DNA of 64,000 bases. Source: Anniella stebbinsi. Lineage: Eukaryota > Chordata > Lepidosauria > Squamata > Anniellidae. This document shows, piece after piece, positions 34,356 through 45,486 of the stretch. Under the pieces are notes generated by a model, which worked only from the letters and a program-made list of their open reading frames with translations, had not been told where the DNA came from and made no database searches. The stretch covers positions 61,605,001 to 61,669,000 of the forward strand of contig JARDYH010000002.1 of the NCBI GenBank assembly GCA_029215795.1. Reading direction: 5' to 3'. The first letter of the stretch is position 1, and every line of letters starts with the position of its first letter. Both the position numbers and the translations under genes were made by a program.

Positions 34356-37300
34356 AATACATACAGTCAGCAGGACAGTTGCTTTTACAACATATATGCT
34401 ACTAATATAACGTGTCATAACATGACTATTTCAATCTATTACAAGAGAAATATCATTATTGCATGCATCATTCTATAGTGGCCTAAGGAAGTGGGATGAA
34501 GCTTAACTCAAAGTAAAAATGTTTTCTGTTTTAATGGAAAAGGGAAAGGAAGTGCCATGGGACTTTGGCTATGATGCCACCAGTAAGTAATGCTATCAGC
34601 TATTTGGCAATGGCAAGACATGCCCTAGGTAGTTCAATTAACCCAGAAGTGGGTAACCCAATGCCCTCCACATGTTTCGGAAAACAACTCCCATAATCCC
34701 TGACCATTGGCCATGTTGGCTGGGGCTGATGAATAATAGCAGGCCTCTAGGTTGCCTACTCCTGAATTAAACACTAGCACAATATCCCAAAGGCATTTGC
34801 CTAGAAGATAGACTTGATCTGTATCAAAAGAGCCATTTTGACCAGCAAATGTCAAATTAGAAGCTGCAAATATAGAAAGTTAGGAAAAGAGTGCTGCAAA
34901 TAAAGTTACCAAGGAGTATTGCGGGGGTGGGGAAGCGTTTTGAATGAGGATGCTGCTGGCTAGTACAGGGCCTCTAGTCCACAGCAATCACCAATAGTCC
35001 ACAGCAATCACCGTCCCTGAGTTGCTTGGGGGTCTTCGGTTTGCTGACCCGTCTGCCAGATACTCAAGAAACCCCTCTCTGCCTGGAAGCTCCCTACAGA
35101 TTTCATCTGAAATTAATTCTGTTCAAGATCATAACTGGTTCTACATCTCTAAAAATATGTTTGGCTTTGGGATCCAAGCCTATAACACAAAAGCCAGCAT
35201 ATTCTTTCCATACATAAGTTTCTTGTTTCAATTTTTTAAAAAACACAAAAACAAAAATAGTGAGCAGAAAATGTTTGCAAACAATTTTCAACTCTGGAAA
35301 ATAGCTGCGGCAGTGTCCTGATTGTTTGTCTGTTACTGGCTATATTTTGGAGCAGGAAAGAAATGCCACGTTGTCGCTCCCCTTTCAGATGGAGTGTAAT
35401 GCTTGGCTATAAGGCCCAAATTAAAACAAGATGTGGTATTGTATTTTTAAAGCGGTTGTTTGTCACAAACCACCATACACTTGGCAGAAGCTATGAGAGC
35501 CAATGTCCAGTTTTTAACTCAATGCTAAACCACAGTATAGTGCCATGGGAATGGGAATTGGGCCAACCCTGCACCAGCAATTCTCCCCTAGCACAGCCAC
35601 AAGGAAGACATTGGAAGCACCCACTTCCTCACTTAAACTAATCAGAGCTTCTCCTTGTGATCAGATGGGGAACCCTGGTTAATTTAAACCAGGGATGGGC
35701 AACTTCAGAGGGTTGAGAGGCTGTACTGGACCCCTGGAATCTTCTGGGGGCTGAACCCCCTCCCCCACTGCAGCCACAAGTTGAAGTGGCAATGGCGCAT
35801 GGGGAGCACATACCTTGCTTCCCAGCAGATATGTACCCCCCAAATAGAATCACAGGGAATCTGGGGGCACAGCAGGGAACCAGTGGGGCAGCAAACTCCC
35901 CCAAGGGGGCGGGTGTATGTGGGTGCCTCTACAAGAGCGATTTAAAGCTCTTTCAAGGCGCATTAAAAATTTGACCTCTACAAGAGCAGACTGCAAATCG
36001 GGGGTCGAGGCGCTTTTTCTATGCGATTATGTGCATTATCGAATGCACGTTAAATAGCGAGTTTTAATGTACTGCGGCCGTTAAAGCGCCTTATGACCAT
36101 GTAAACAAGCGATTCTCCGTGTTAAACACCTCTAAAGCGCGTTTCATACAACCGGTAAGGCAACCTGTTATGCGCTTAACCACCTCCCGTGTATAGTGAT
36201 TTGCCGTAAAAGCGATTGCGAGAAGATGCGCATAATCGGACAACCAGGCGTCAAACCGAATTCTTGTAGAGGGGACCTGTGGCTCACAGGCTGCATGTTG
36301 CCCATCCCTAGTTTAAACCATAGTTCATTGCAACAAGCCGGGATTATAAATCATAGATTGATCTTGGCTAGTTTCAATCAATCATAGTTTAACCATCATT
36401 TGTTACTGTCAGACTTAACAAACTCTTTAAAAGAAATGGAGGTGGATGCTTCCAATATCCTTACAACTGTGCCAGAAGAGGAGAGAGGGAAAGCAGTGGT
36501 TCAGCTAAGGCTGGAACTTGGGGCCAAAATCCAGGGCCCCTTCAGCCCAAGGAAGTGACAAGTGCAGACAGTGACAAGTGCAGAAGCAAACTCAATTTTA
36601 TTTCTGTAGTCATGTCATTGCTATGATTTAAGTGAGCTTGAAATGCAAAACTGCACATGCTCAGAGTATTATTATTTTTTTTAAAAAATGATTTGGTGAA
36701 CCTTCTAACATACAAGGAATTTGAAAGCAGTTGTAAAGCATGGAATGTGGTGGGGGTGGAGGTGAAAAGAGAAAAATTAGTTGTGCACTTAACTACTGAA
36801 ATAATACATGTGGCTATCTAAAGGGGTCCCACATACAATAATTATGTTCCAGGTCTAAAATGGTGTAGCTGCACCACTAGGGGGAAATACATGAACCTGA
36901 GCATTACATAGGCTTATTCCTGTAATACTAAACAATGATTTAGCATTATGTTCAATCTGGGCCATTGGCTTGCTGTATTGGAATAAGTAGTGATCTTACT
37001 CCAGGCCTGCTGAGTCAAAAGCAGCTCATCAGCCCCGTACTGTGGCCTGCAACAGCCCCCTGCTTTTGTTTTTGTTTTGCAGTTCCAGATTGGCAAATCA
37101 TCAGCCTACAAATAAAAGGCTAACATATATTAGAAACTTTCTATCCCAGCTAATTTTCTACATGCAATGAGTTATTTTTGTGCAGGAAACCATTCACAAA
37201 ACTGATTCCTCTACTTGTAGAGTCTGAAGCGCAACAGTCTGTTCTACTACCACATTCTGCTGTTTCTATAGACCAGGCCATAATTGTAGCTCTTTGGACA

Positions 37301-40300
37301 CATGTTTATGAATCCCATACTGTAAACAGGGCTCACAGCTAATTATGGCAGCCTTAGAAGTGACTTAGGAGTTCAGCGCTGGTAACAGAACTGTTATTAC
37401 AAGACACTGTCTTTGTTTTTGTTTTCCTGAAGGCCCAAAGCTTAAATCAGACATTAGATACACTTGATAGAGCTAACACATCTCTGGGAACCCCAGCTGG
37501 AGGAAAAAGCAGCTGGGGAGACGGAAGGGTTCAGCTAGCCTCCACCTACAGTTTTTCCCTCAGAAATCACTTCTCGCCTACAGTTTTACAGAATGCAGCG
37601 GAGAAGCAATGGTCTCAGTTTCCCAGACCCCTAGTCTCTCATACACAGAATCCTCAGAGCTTTGAAGCATCACATCACAAGACATAACAGAGATCTCTGT
37701 AACTGCAGACTGAGCTATTGCTAGAGGCAGTTCTGTACATCTTTTTGTCTAAATGGAAACAGTTGTTTCAAGATTGAACCCCACACCTCCACAGGTGCAG
37801 GGAGGCTACTAAACACAAAAGAAAGGATATACTAGCCCAGTTCATTCGATCACTGTGGCTTAAACAAACCATCTGCCTAATTACTTGCACAGGCATGGCT
37901 TGTTGTGTTCAAACCCAGGCAACATGGCTTGTTGGGGGTGGGAAGCAAACAACCCTCAAATAAACCATGGGCTGTTGATGGTCATTTGAGGATTGTTCCC
38001 CCTTCAAAAAAGTCATGGACAGTTAATTAGGCTAATGCCGCTCAGTATATGCCACAGCTTAAACAAGCCACCCCATAGTTTTCCAGAGTCGCCAAGGATA
38101 TTTGGGACAGTTATTGGTGGTCTCAGGTCACTAGATTTCATAAAAATGGGTGAAGAGGAACTCTCTGTTACTTCATAGGCAGACTTAGCACAATGCTCCT
38201 TCAGTCAAACACTGGGACTATCACACATAGAGCATCCAGAACAACAACAAAAAACCTGCTACTATTGTAAGAAAACACAAAGAGGGAAGTCACGAAGTGG
38301 TTCTACAGCAGCTTGTTCTGACAAAGAGGATTTACATCCCTCAAACTTTGAGTGTTTTGCAGAAGCCAGAAATAAAATGACATATAAATTTTATATCACT
38401 GACCACTGGCTATGCTGGCTGGGTAGGGTGACCAGATAAAATCCAGGTCAGGGCTCATGTAACTTTAACAGTTGTTAAAGAGAAAAGGGAATTTCAGCCA
38501 GTATCATTTGTATGCAATTAGTGCCTGGTGATATTCCCTCTTCATCACAACAGTTAAAGGTGCATGCACTATACTAGAGTGACCATATACAAAAGAAGGC
38601 AGGGCCCCTGCAACTTTAACTGTTGTGATGAAGAGGGAATTTCACCAGGACCTAATTGCATACAAACGACACTGGCTGAAATTCCCTTTTCTCTTTAACA
38701 ACTGTTAAAGTTACATGAGCCCTGACCTGGATTTTATCTGGTCACCCTATGGCTGGGGCTTATGGGAGTTGTGGTCCAAAGCATCTGGGGAGTACCAGGT
38801 TGCCTGTTCATCTAGCATATAACAAGTAATAGCCCTCAAAAGCTATCTAGTTCCATCCATGAAGAAAGACAACACAGAGGGAGATGTTTTGATTTGTTAG
38901 CTGGCAGGAGAAATGCAGTGGCTGCAGTCATAGGATGTATCTCTATGAATGAGCCTGTTTTTTAAAAAAAAAATCTCAGCAGCTGTGCTGTGCACCACCC
39001 CCACCGCCCCCATGCTGGCTAGGGCTGACCAGAGTTGCAGGGCCAAAACATGTAGAGGGCCTACTACAAGTTTCTCACCCCTGCCATAGGACATCCAGTC
39101 AAACTGGTACAGATGCAACACATTGCAGAGTTTTAAAAAGTCAGTTTATCTGTCTGTCTGTCTCTTTTAAGCCACTAACCTGCCATGACCTTCTCCCCAG
39201 CATAAGATCATCAGGTTGAACTTTCCATTTCCTTTATCCACAAGATTTCTTGTGTATCTGAAACAATAAGAGGCAAGGTCCTCATTTTGAGATCTATACT
39301 CAAGCAATAGGAACAGATAATAATAGCATACCTCTCTTGCGCATTATATTCTACAAAAGAAAGAGCAACAGCAAAACCATTTTTAGTCTTCCATCCTGTC
39401 CCTGAATCCTTCACACCATTCCTTAGCGATCTGTCTGACAGCACTGCTCACTGGACTTGCATTCTTTGGAACCATGAGCACCTATGTCTACATGTGTCTC
39501 GATAATGATACTTGGATGCATTGATAATGTATGTTAAGTGCTTTGAACACTCTGGGGTGGATCCAGAGAAAAGCATGTGGAAGCCAAATTTCCCATCCCC
39601 TCCTCCCCCTAGCATCCCCCTGAAGAAGCTTCCCAAGGGGGGGCACTGCAAAATGGAGTGCATCTGCTCATGGAAGGTACCACCACCTGATTTGGGGGGT
39701 TCCCCCCTCCCCTCTGCCACAATCCAGCTCATTCAGCAGGGTCATTCCCCCACTGATCCAATGGGATGTTTTGAGGGGGCTGAGGGACTGCTAGGGAGGA
39801 AGAGGGGTGGGATACTTTGATCCTTTCCAGGAACTCTCTCATAAATAAAGAGAAATCCAAAGGGGCTGACAGGATCAAACCAAAGGTCAATAAGAATAAG
39901 AACTATATAAAATGTTTATTAGTAACAAGTCCACAATTTAACTGACAAACCCAAGAGTTCAATCCCGTTACTTGCAGACTTCATTTTAAGTTATACAACA
40001 CACCCAGACATTATACATACACATTGCCTGGGCTGCAAAGAGTCATGCAACCTGTTGGGTGTGCCCAAGGCAGGTGTTTCTCAAAGAGCAACCCCCATGA
40101 GTTTAAAATTCCAAACCTGGTTATTATAGCATAGTGATGTACCATTCAAGGAGAAAAGGTCAAAAATCCCACCAGGCAATATTTTGAAATATCTATTTCT
40201 ATTGCTGTAACTTCAATAACTCTGAAGTAGTTCAAATGGATAGAACTGAATTTGGGGATGGGTTAGGGTTGGTAATGTTTAAAATTTGCAAAGGTTGGAA

Positions 40301-40554
40301 AGTAAAGAGCATATTTGAGAAAAAAAATCTGAACTACTTTACAAATGAAATTCTTAAACATGACCTAGTTAAATAGACTACAAATGGAAAGGCACAATGT
40401 AACCAAATTCTTGTTAGTTGAGGTAATTTCTGCAATGAGACTGCAATGCAGAATCTCAACAACAAGGAAGTTAGTGAATATATTCTTATGCAGTTTTCAT
40501 ATGATCTTAAAAACTACTGTTCTGCGTGAGATAAATACTTTACAGGGTGAGGGA

Positions 40555-40617
<63 letters not shown>

Positions 40618-43600
40618 AAATAACTTCTTGATAAAAAGCCAACTTTATAGGGAATTGTGCCAAACAAGATAAGAACAGACTAGTCTTAGAGTGCTAAGGG
40701 CAAGGAATTCCTTGGATAATAAGGTGACTGATAAAGGGATTACTGCACACATATTTATTTTTTTTAAAAAAACCTAAACAGAAACACCTTTAGTAAATTT
40801 AAACCAAAGCCAGCTTTTTAAATTGGGGTAGGTAAACACATCCTGTAAAAAAAGGTTCAATAGACATTTCAAGAGGCATGCTTTTTTTAAATATTAGCAG
40901 GTTTGGACCAGTGCACAATGCAAACATGAAAGCAAGTTTGCAAACTAGAATTGTTATCAGAGGATTGCAAGATCTTTCCAAATGATAAACAGAGGACTGC
41001 ACTCCAGAAAGCCACTGATGTCTCCCCAAAGACACCACAACTGATTCAATGTTTGCTAGAGAACACAATAACACAGATCTATAAAAAATAAAATCTAACT
41101 TTTCTTACATAGCCATTTGCTTCTCTTATTTAATATTATGCAACAGAAGTTCATACTTGAGGGTATGGGGGCTTCTAAAGTCAATTTCCTTTTCTAGCTG
41201 AAGGATGCAGCCTGCCCCTTATACTTCACAATAGTGGATTTAAAGAACCTGTCATTTGCCCAGTCAGCAGTTGGAGGCTTTGAGGGGGTCCTCTGATTTC
41301 AAGAAGGCCATCCGCAGGGCAGCCTATGAACTAGAAGGGTGAGCAGGCTTTAGATTTGCAGGGTCAACTTTGTAGAACCCCAACCGGAGCCAGATGCAAA
41401 GTAGTGGCTTAGCAGGAATGGAGGCTCAACATGCCTCTGAGCACATGCTCACCCTAGGGATTCACTTTCTGTACCAGAACTAGATCTCACACACAAACCC
41501 TTTTGCACTCTCATCAACTCCTGTTTCCTCCTCCCATCCGATCTTTCTCGTTTTCAGCAGCCTAACTTAGAGGTGGGGGGAGGGCATTTTACTGTTGCTT
41601 TTGCTCAACCTTTGGTAGTTGAAGCCCTTGCTGACCTACAGCTAATCACTTGGAGCTCTACCAGGTGATCCTGACCCACCTTCTGCCTGCCCTTGAACAA
41701 GACATCGCTCTGCCAATGCCCCTCTATCAACATCTATAGAAGCACACCGAAATAAGTTCCGGCCAGCGGCTCAAGCCGTGGTTTATCTCAATCCAGCTCT
41801 CATTGGCCCAATGCTTCGGGGGTGTTGTTCAAAGGCAGCCATGATTGGCTGTCAGGTCCCTGCCCTCTTACTACCTCTAAACTTCCTTCATTGCATGGCA
41901 CTTTGGTGAAGCCGGGAGATATTAGTAAGGAGTGGGAGGGCACAGATCGTGCAGGGAAAGTGAGGAAGGCACCCGCAGGATGCGCTGCTCTTGTAATCTG
42001 GCAGGGCTACTATCTATTCCCAATAGAATGCAAGCATGCATGGAGCAGTGCAGAGAAAGTATTTCATTGCTTTAATTTATTTATTTGCTACAGACAAACT
42101 GCATAAACCAGGGTTAGGCAACATAATGCTCTGCAGATGTTTTGGACTACAATTCCCATAAATCCTGATCATTGGCCATGCTTGCTTGGGCATATGGGGA
42201 TTGTAGTCTTAAATTTCTGGAGGGTATCAGGTTACCTGCTGCTGGTGTAAACCAGGGAAAGGGAGCTATGGAGTAAAGTCCTATCAGTTTATGACTCCCC
42301 CTCCCCTTTCTTCTTTTGTCACCTCATTATGTTTTCCTTAGGGGAACTTTTGTCTTGGAACCACTCTCATATATTTTGGGGGCTCCTTTTTATTTTATCT
42401 GGCTTTATTTTAAAACATTAACTGAAAATTATCTTATCTGCTGGTCTGTTTTTAAATCTGCTATGTTTAATAACTACTGTTTTATTGCAGTTTGTTCTTA
42501 TTTTAGCCATCCCAATAATATTCAGACTTTAAAAACTTATAAAAACAAACAACCCTGTGGAGCAGCCTAGAACAGGAGATTGTAAGTGACTACTGCAAGC
42601 CACCCACTAAGTTTGGTGGCTGAGGGTGGATTTGAATTTCTAAATTGAAATGACCAAATCTTACACACAAGCAATTACAAATCAGCAAAAGTGGGATCTG
42701 CATCCAGAGGCCCTGCCTTTATGTTGTTTTGGTTTTCACCTTTTTAATGAATTGCCTATTTGCATGCCTTTGTGTTGTTATATGCCCTACTAATATATTA
42801 GCAGTGTATTTGATAATAATGCAAAGTAATACACTAATAATTTAGAGACCACAAAAAAAGAATGCCAAAGTAAGAGAGAGAAAGGAGGAGCCCGGACATG
42901 GGATGGGAAAATAGCTATTTTAGCTTCCCCCCAAAATAAATTAGAAGACATTAGCAATGAAATATTAAACAGGAACAGATTATGGGGTAAAGTACAAGTT
43001 GTGCCATGGATGATTATCAGACTGCATAACACAAATGCTTCTCTGGATGTATGTTAGAAGAACCCACTTTTTTAAAGCTTTCTCTAACAACTATGAATAA
43101 AAAGATGCTTTAAATGTTGAGGCATAATGGACAGCTGCTTAACTCAGACAAGTAGCTGTATGTACAAGCTATTGAGTGAAGCATTTCCCCAGGTTGCCTT
43201 GGTGATTTTCACCACATCATGACAGACCGGGGGAGTCAGATCTGCATAAAATACCCATACCCATATATTGCAGGGACATATATACCCAAGATTGCTTGAT
43301 GTGATTCCTGTAATCATCCCCACCCTAAGATAATATATGGAGTACTGTCAATACTCTAAATCACTATATAAATGTTACATAATACTTCTTTCTGCTCACC
43401 AGGAAGTTATAGATGACCAAGTAGTTAAAGCCATAAAAACATACATTTCCACTTGGTCACCCACGCTCATCCTCCATCATACTCAGGATGATGAAAGAGC
43501 CGTTTAATGACAGTCTGTGCAGTGCATGTATTATTTGTTATTATTTTTCTGAGTTCATCATTCATCAGTGGGGATGATAAAGGATCAGTTCAGTGACAGA

Positions 43601-45357
43601 TTACTGCATTTATAACCTGGGTCAGATCTACATCAAGCAGGATATAACACTTTGAAAGCATGTATGGAATGTGTTATGGGCCTCAACAGTTGTCAGTGCA
43701 CTTCAAAACCATTATAAAGCAGTAGTGTAGATCCTGCCTTGCTTCCCCCCCTTTTTTTTTAAAGAGAAAAGCTCTCTTAAGTGGATTTTTATCCACCTTT
43801 CCAGAAGCATGCTTATAGATGAAGTGGGTATTTTAATCTATGCTCCTGGATAAGGACCAATTAAAATGTCTGATCAGTTGAATGGCTGCTGCTGAAAAAA
43901 AGAAAAAAAAAGGTAATTGCTGCATGGTTTGGGAGGTTCACACTGCTGAACTAGGATTAGATCCAGGATCTGCCTTCCACAAGAGAAAGAGCTCTGCTAA
44001 CGGAAGATCCCTTCACTACCCTTTACACCACAGCTCACTCCATTTAGCAGGGTCTCTTGATTGTCTGGGTATCATTTTCAGGGTGCTGCAAGGGTTGCCA
44101 TGGGAAGGAGGAGTCCAGGGAAGTAACTTCCATCACCATAAATCTGGATCCAACCCCTCATGTAGATTGGTCAACTGGATTGTATAAGAACCCACTTCCA
44201 AACCGAGAGGGCTTCATACTGATTCCTTCCAAACCTGAGAGGGCTGCACAATGATTCCCATTCAATCCAACAGATACCAGTGGGAAGAGAAATCAGACTT
44301 TCTTGCACTAATGTAGATCCTCAACTACACAGCAGGTACCACTGACTGAACATTGGAACTAGCCTTATTATTATTAATCAGGTCTCTGTTATTCTTCATT
44401 CTTACTCAGTTATTTGGTGATTAATGGAAAGTACAAGGTAGAAATCCTGTGTTATGTGGCATGAGTTTCAGAACAGCACTCAGCAGGCACATTATTTCCT
44501 CCCCCACTCCCAAATGGGGAAATTCATGCTTTAAGGTACTGTTTAGGCCATCTCCAGTTTTCTCCAATAAGCATTATTGTTCCTTTTCAAATCCATCCAT
44601 CAAGGGCTAGATTTTTAAAATATCTTTTAAGGACAAACCCTAGACTTACTAGAAAAACGAGGCGTTTAACATATTTAACACCTAATAAACTGTATGCACA
44701 AATAGGGCGTACAGGAGCAAATCCACAATATGCCAACTGCAAAAGCAGGGCAAACTAGCAAGAACTGCTACAAAACAAAAGCCAGACATCCGAGCTACTG
44801 CCGTGGCACGGGCGCCTTCAACTCGACTTGCGAACATCCCTGGGGGTACCGAGAAAGGGCTGCCTATGCTGCGCGCCTAAATTTCAGCTGGTTCCAGGAG
44901 TGCTATCCGACTACCTCATTCACGGCTACAAGTTGAGGCCCCCTCTTTTGTTCTTACCCGCTTCCCCCCCAAACAACCCTCCGTTAAGGAAGCTGCACAA
45001 TACCTTTTGATCGCTAGCTTAGGAGCCCCCTCCCCCGGTCTGGAATTAGCATTAAAAAGCACACAGAGGGCGCTTACTTCCCTGGAGACTCGGTTATGCT
45101 ATAGGAATAAACCGTCAAACTTCATACCCTATGCGCGTTCGGGTGAATTGATCCCCGTGGATTTCCCGCTGAATTTACCTAAACTGATCAAACTGAGCAT
45201 ATCTGGCCCATTCCTCCGGGTTGCTCTCGTAGGATTCCATTAAGGTTTGCACTTCGTCCACATTGACTTTATCGCCAGAAAACAACTGATGCAGGATCTG
45301 GATCAGCTCCTCCAACGTCTGTGCTTTCCACATTTCTGTCTGCACGGGATGGTTCAT
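29426..45357 (-). CDS. CDO1: Cysteine dioxygenase type 1, complete five-exon gene
   Basis: Non-heme Fe(II) enzyme that oxidises L-cysteine with O2 to cysteine sulfinate in the cytosol, the entry to taurine and sulfate formation. Coding exons are 45179-45357, 39180-39257, 34147-34304, 30978-31147 and 29426-29455 (minus strand). They join in frame with GT-AG introns to 615 nt, 204 residues, against 200 in human; the extra residues are three at the N-terminus and one in exon 3. The three iron-binding histidines (H89, H91, H144), the cysteine and tyrosine that form the thioether cofactor (C96, Y161) and the substrate-binding arginine (R63) are all present. The start is the ATG at 45357, which gives [10 protein letters not shown]. 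It lies downstream of ATG12 on the same strand, as in mammals. Introns are about 5.9, 4.9, 3.0 and 1.5 kb and full of repeats. No stop or frameshift was seen, so the gene looks functional. Confidence 0.96.
29935..30155 (+). mobile_element. CR1 LINE 3' fragment in CDO1 intron 4 region
   Basis: Carries ACAGGTTGCCTCGGGAAGTG, GGTTGGATTCCATGATCTCC and ends TCATTCTATGATGATCTT, a CR1 3' end with its short ATTCTATG-type tail. Opposite strand to CDO1. Confidence 0.75.
30839..30890. repeat. (TG)n microsatellite in CDO1 intron 4
   Basis: TG run followed by TATG units, about 90 bases inside the exon 4 donor. Confidence 0.95.
30978..31147 (-). CDS. CDO1: CDO1 coding exon 4
   Basis: Begins after ATGTACAG, completing the Asp codon split from exon 3. 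Encodes [14 protein letters not shown] with the third iron-binding His, then [20 protein letters not shown] with the cofactor Tyr, and ends ERTPY before the strong donor GTAAGTAT. 170 nt, in phase on both sides. Confidence 0.95.
32287..32425. repeat. ACTCCCATC-type palindromic repeat in CDO1 intron 3
   Basis: CTAGATGTTTTGGACTACAA mirrored by GAGCTGAAGCCTAAAACATT; ends GCACCAGGTTGAGGAAAGG. Confidence 0.6.
32883..33120. repeat. Unclassified repeat paired with 53960-54190
   Basis: Shares GCTTCCAGATGAGC-type start, CTCATTCATGGAAT, a G-rich patch, CATCATCTTCC and GAATAGCTGCACAATAT in order with 53960-54190. No ends defined. Confidence 0.5.
34147..34304 (-). CDS. CDO1: CDO1 coding exon 3 (metal site and cofactor Cys)
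   Basis: Encodes [11 protein letters not shown] with two iron ligands and the cross-linked cysteine, then [10 protein letters not shown] and [16 protein letters not shown]. One residue longer than human in the [10 protein letters not shown] segment. The donor is G|GTAAGC. The acceptor AG is the last step of a long (TA)n run directly upstream, see findings. Confidence 0.95.
34305..34354. repeat. (TA)n(CA)n microsatellite at the CDO1 exon 3 acceptor
   Basis: TA dinucleotides then CA dinucleotides on the plus strand. On the coding strand this is (TG)n(TA)n ending in the acceptor AG itself. Confidence 0.95.
34655..34762. repeat. ACTCCCATC-type palindromic repeat in CDO1 intron 2
   Basis: CACATGTTTCGGAAAACAAC, GACCATTGGCCATGTTGGC, then a shortened right arm. 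Confidence 0.5.
35690..36310. mobile_element. hAT-type element with CAGGGATGGGCAAC ends
   Basis: Left CAGGGATGGGCAAC, right GTTGCCCATCCCTA, near-exact 8-bp duplication (ATTTAAAC and GTTTAAAC). The centre is occupied by a distinct CpG-rich segment (35926-36272). In CDO1 intron 2. Confidence 0.72.
35926..36272. repeat. CpG-rich insert with CCTCTACAAGA inverted ends
   Basis: 347 bp bounded by CCTCTACAAGAG and TTCTTGTAGAGG, with a second CCTCTACAAGAGC at about 35974. The interior repeats AAAGCGC and GCGATT words and has roughly 25 CpGs by my count, although overall GC is moderate. No reading frame of note. Looks like a young element nested in the hAT-type element. Confidence 0.6.
38424..38749. 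mobile_element. Foldback hAT-type element, copy E, nested in another repeat
   Basis: Plus orientation in CDO1 intron 2. An exact 8-bp duplication TGGCTGGG flanks it, and it splits a copy of the ACTCCCATC-type palindromic repeat that resumes on the other side. Confidence 0.87.
39180..39257 (-). CDS. CDO1: CDO1 coding exon 2
   Basis: A 78-nt exon too short to stand out as an ORF. After the acceptor TTTCAG it encodes [18 protein letters not shown] then CWGEGHG, matching residues 58-82 of the human enzyme, and ends AG|GTTAGT. It includes the substrate-contacting Tyr and Arg (YTR). Phases match exons 1 and 3 exactly. Confidence 0.94.
40557..40614. repeat. (TG)n(AG)n microsatellite in CDO1 intron 1
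   Basis: TG run followed without gap by GA dinucleotides. Confidence 0.95.
42106..42245. repeat. ACTCCCATC-type palindromic repeat in CDO1 intron 1
   Basis: GCAGATGTTTTGGACTACAA mirrored by GATTGTAGTCTTAAATTTCT around TCATTGGCCATGCTTGC. Confidence 0.6.
43619..43739. repeat. Relative of the 130-bp TIR element
   Basis: Inverted ends GTCAGATCTACATCAAGCAG and AGTAGTGTAGATCCTG. Lies in CDO1 intron 1. Confidence 0.55.
45179..45357 (-). CDS. CDO1: CDO1 coding exon 1
   Basis: Encodes residues 1-59 and two bases of codon 60. The conserved helical segment [16 protein letters not shown] and the later [17 protein letters not shown] match the family N-terminus. The donor is AG|GTAAAT, and the split codon AG+A (Arg) joins exon 2. 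A second in-frame ATG (MWKAQ) seven codons downstream could also initiate. Confidence 0.95.
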
Positions 45358-45479
45358 AACGCCCTTTCGACTCACCACTGACTAAGCAGAGCAGCTTCGG
45401 CTTGGACAATGAAGCCTCCGTGCTGCGCACCGCAAAGAAACCAGGCTTTTGCTTCGACGCCGGTGCCTTCTTTTGCCCC

Positions 45480-45486
45480 TATTTAT
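45480..45486 (-). promoter_or_regulatory. TATA-like element upstream of CDO1
   Basis: Minus-strand ATAAATA in a GC-rich setting, about 125 bases upstream of the CDO1 ATG. This would fit a 5' UTR of roughly 95 bases. Placement is the only support. Confidence 0.35.
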
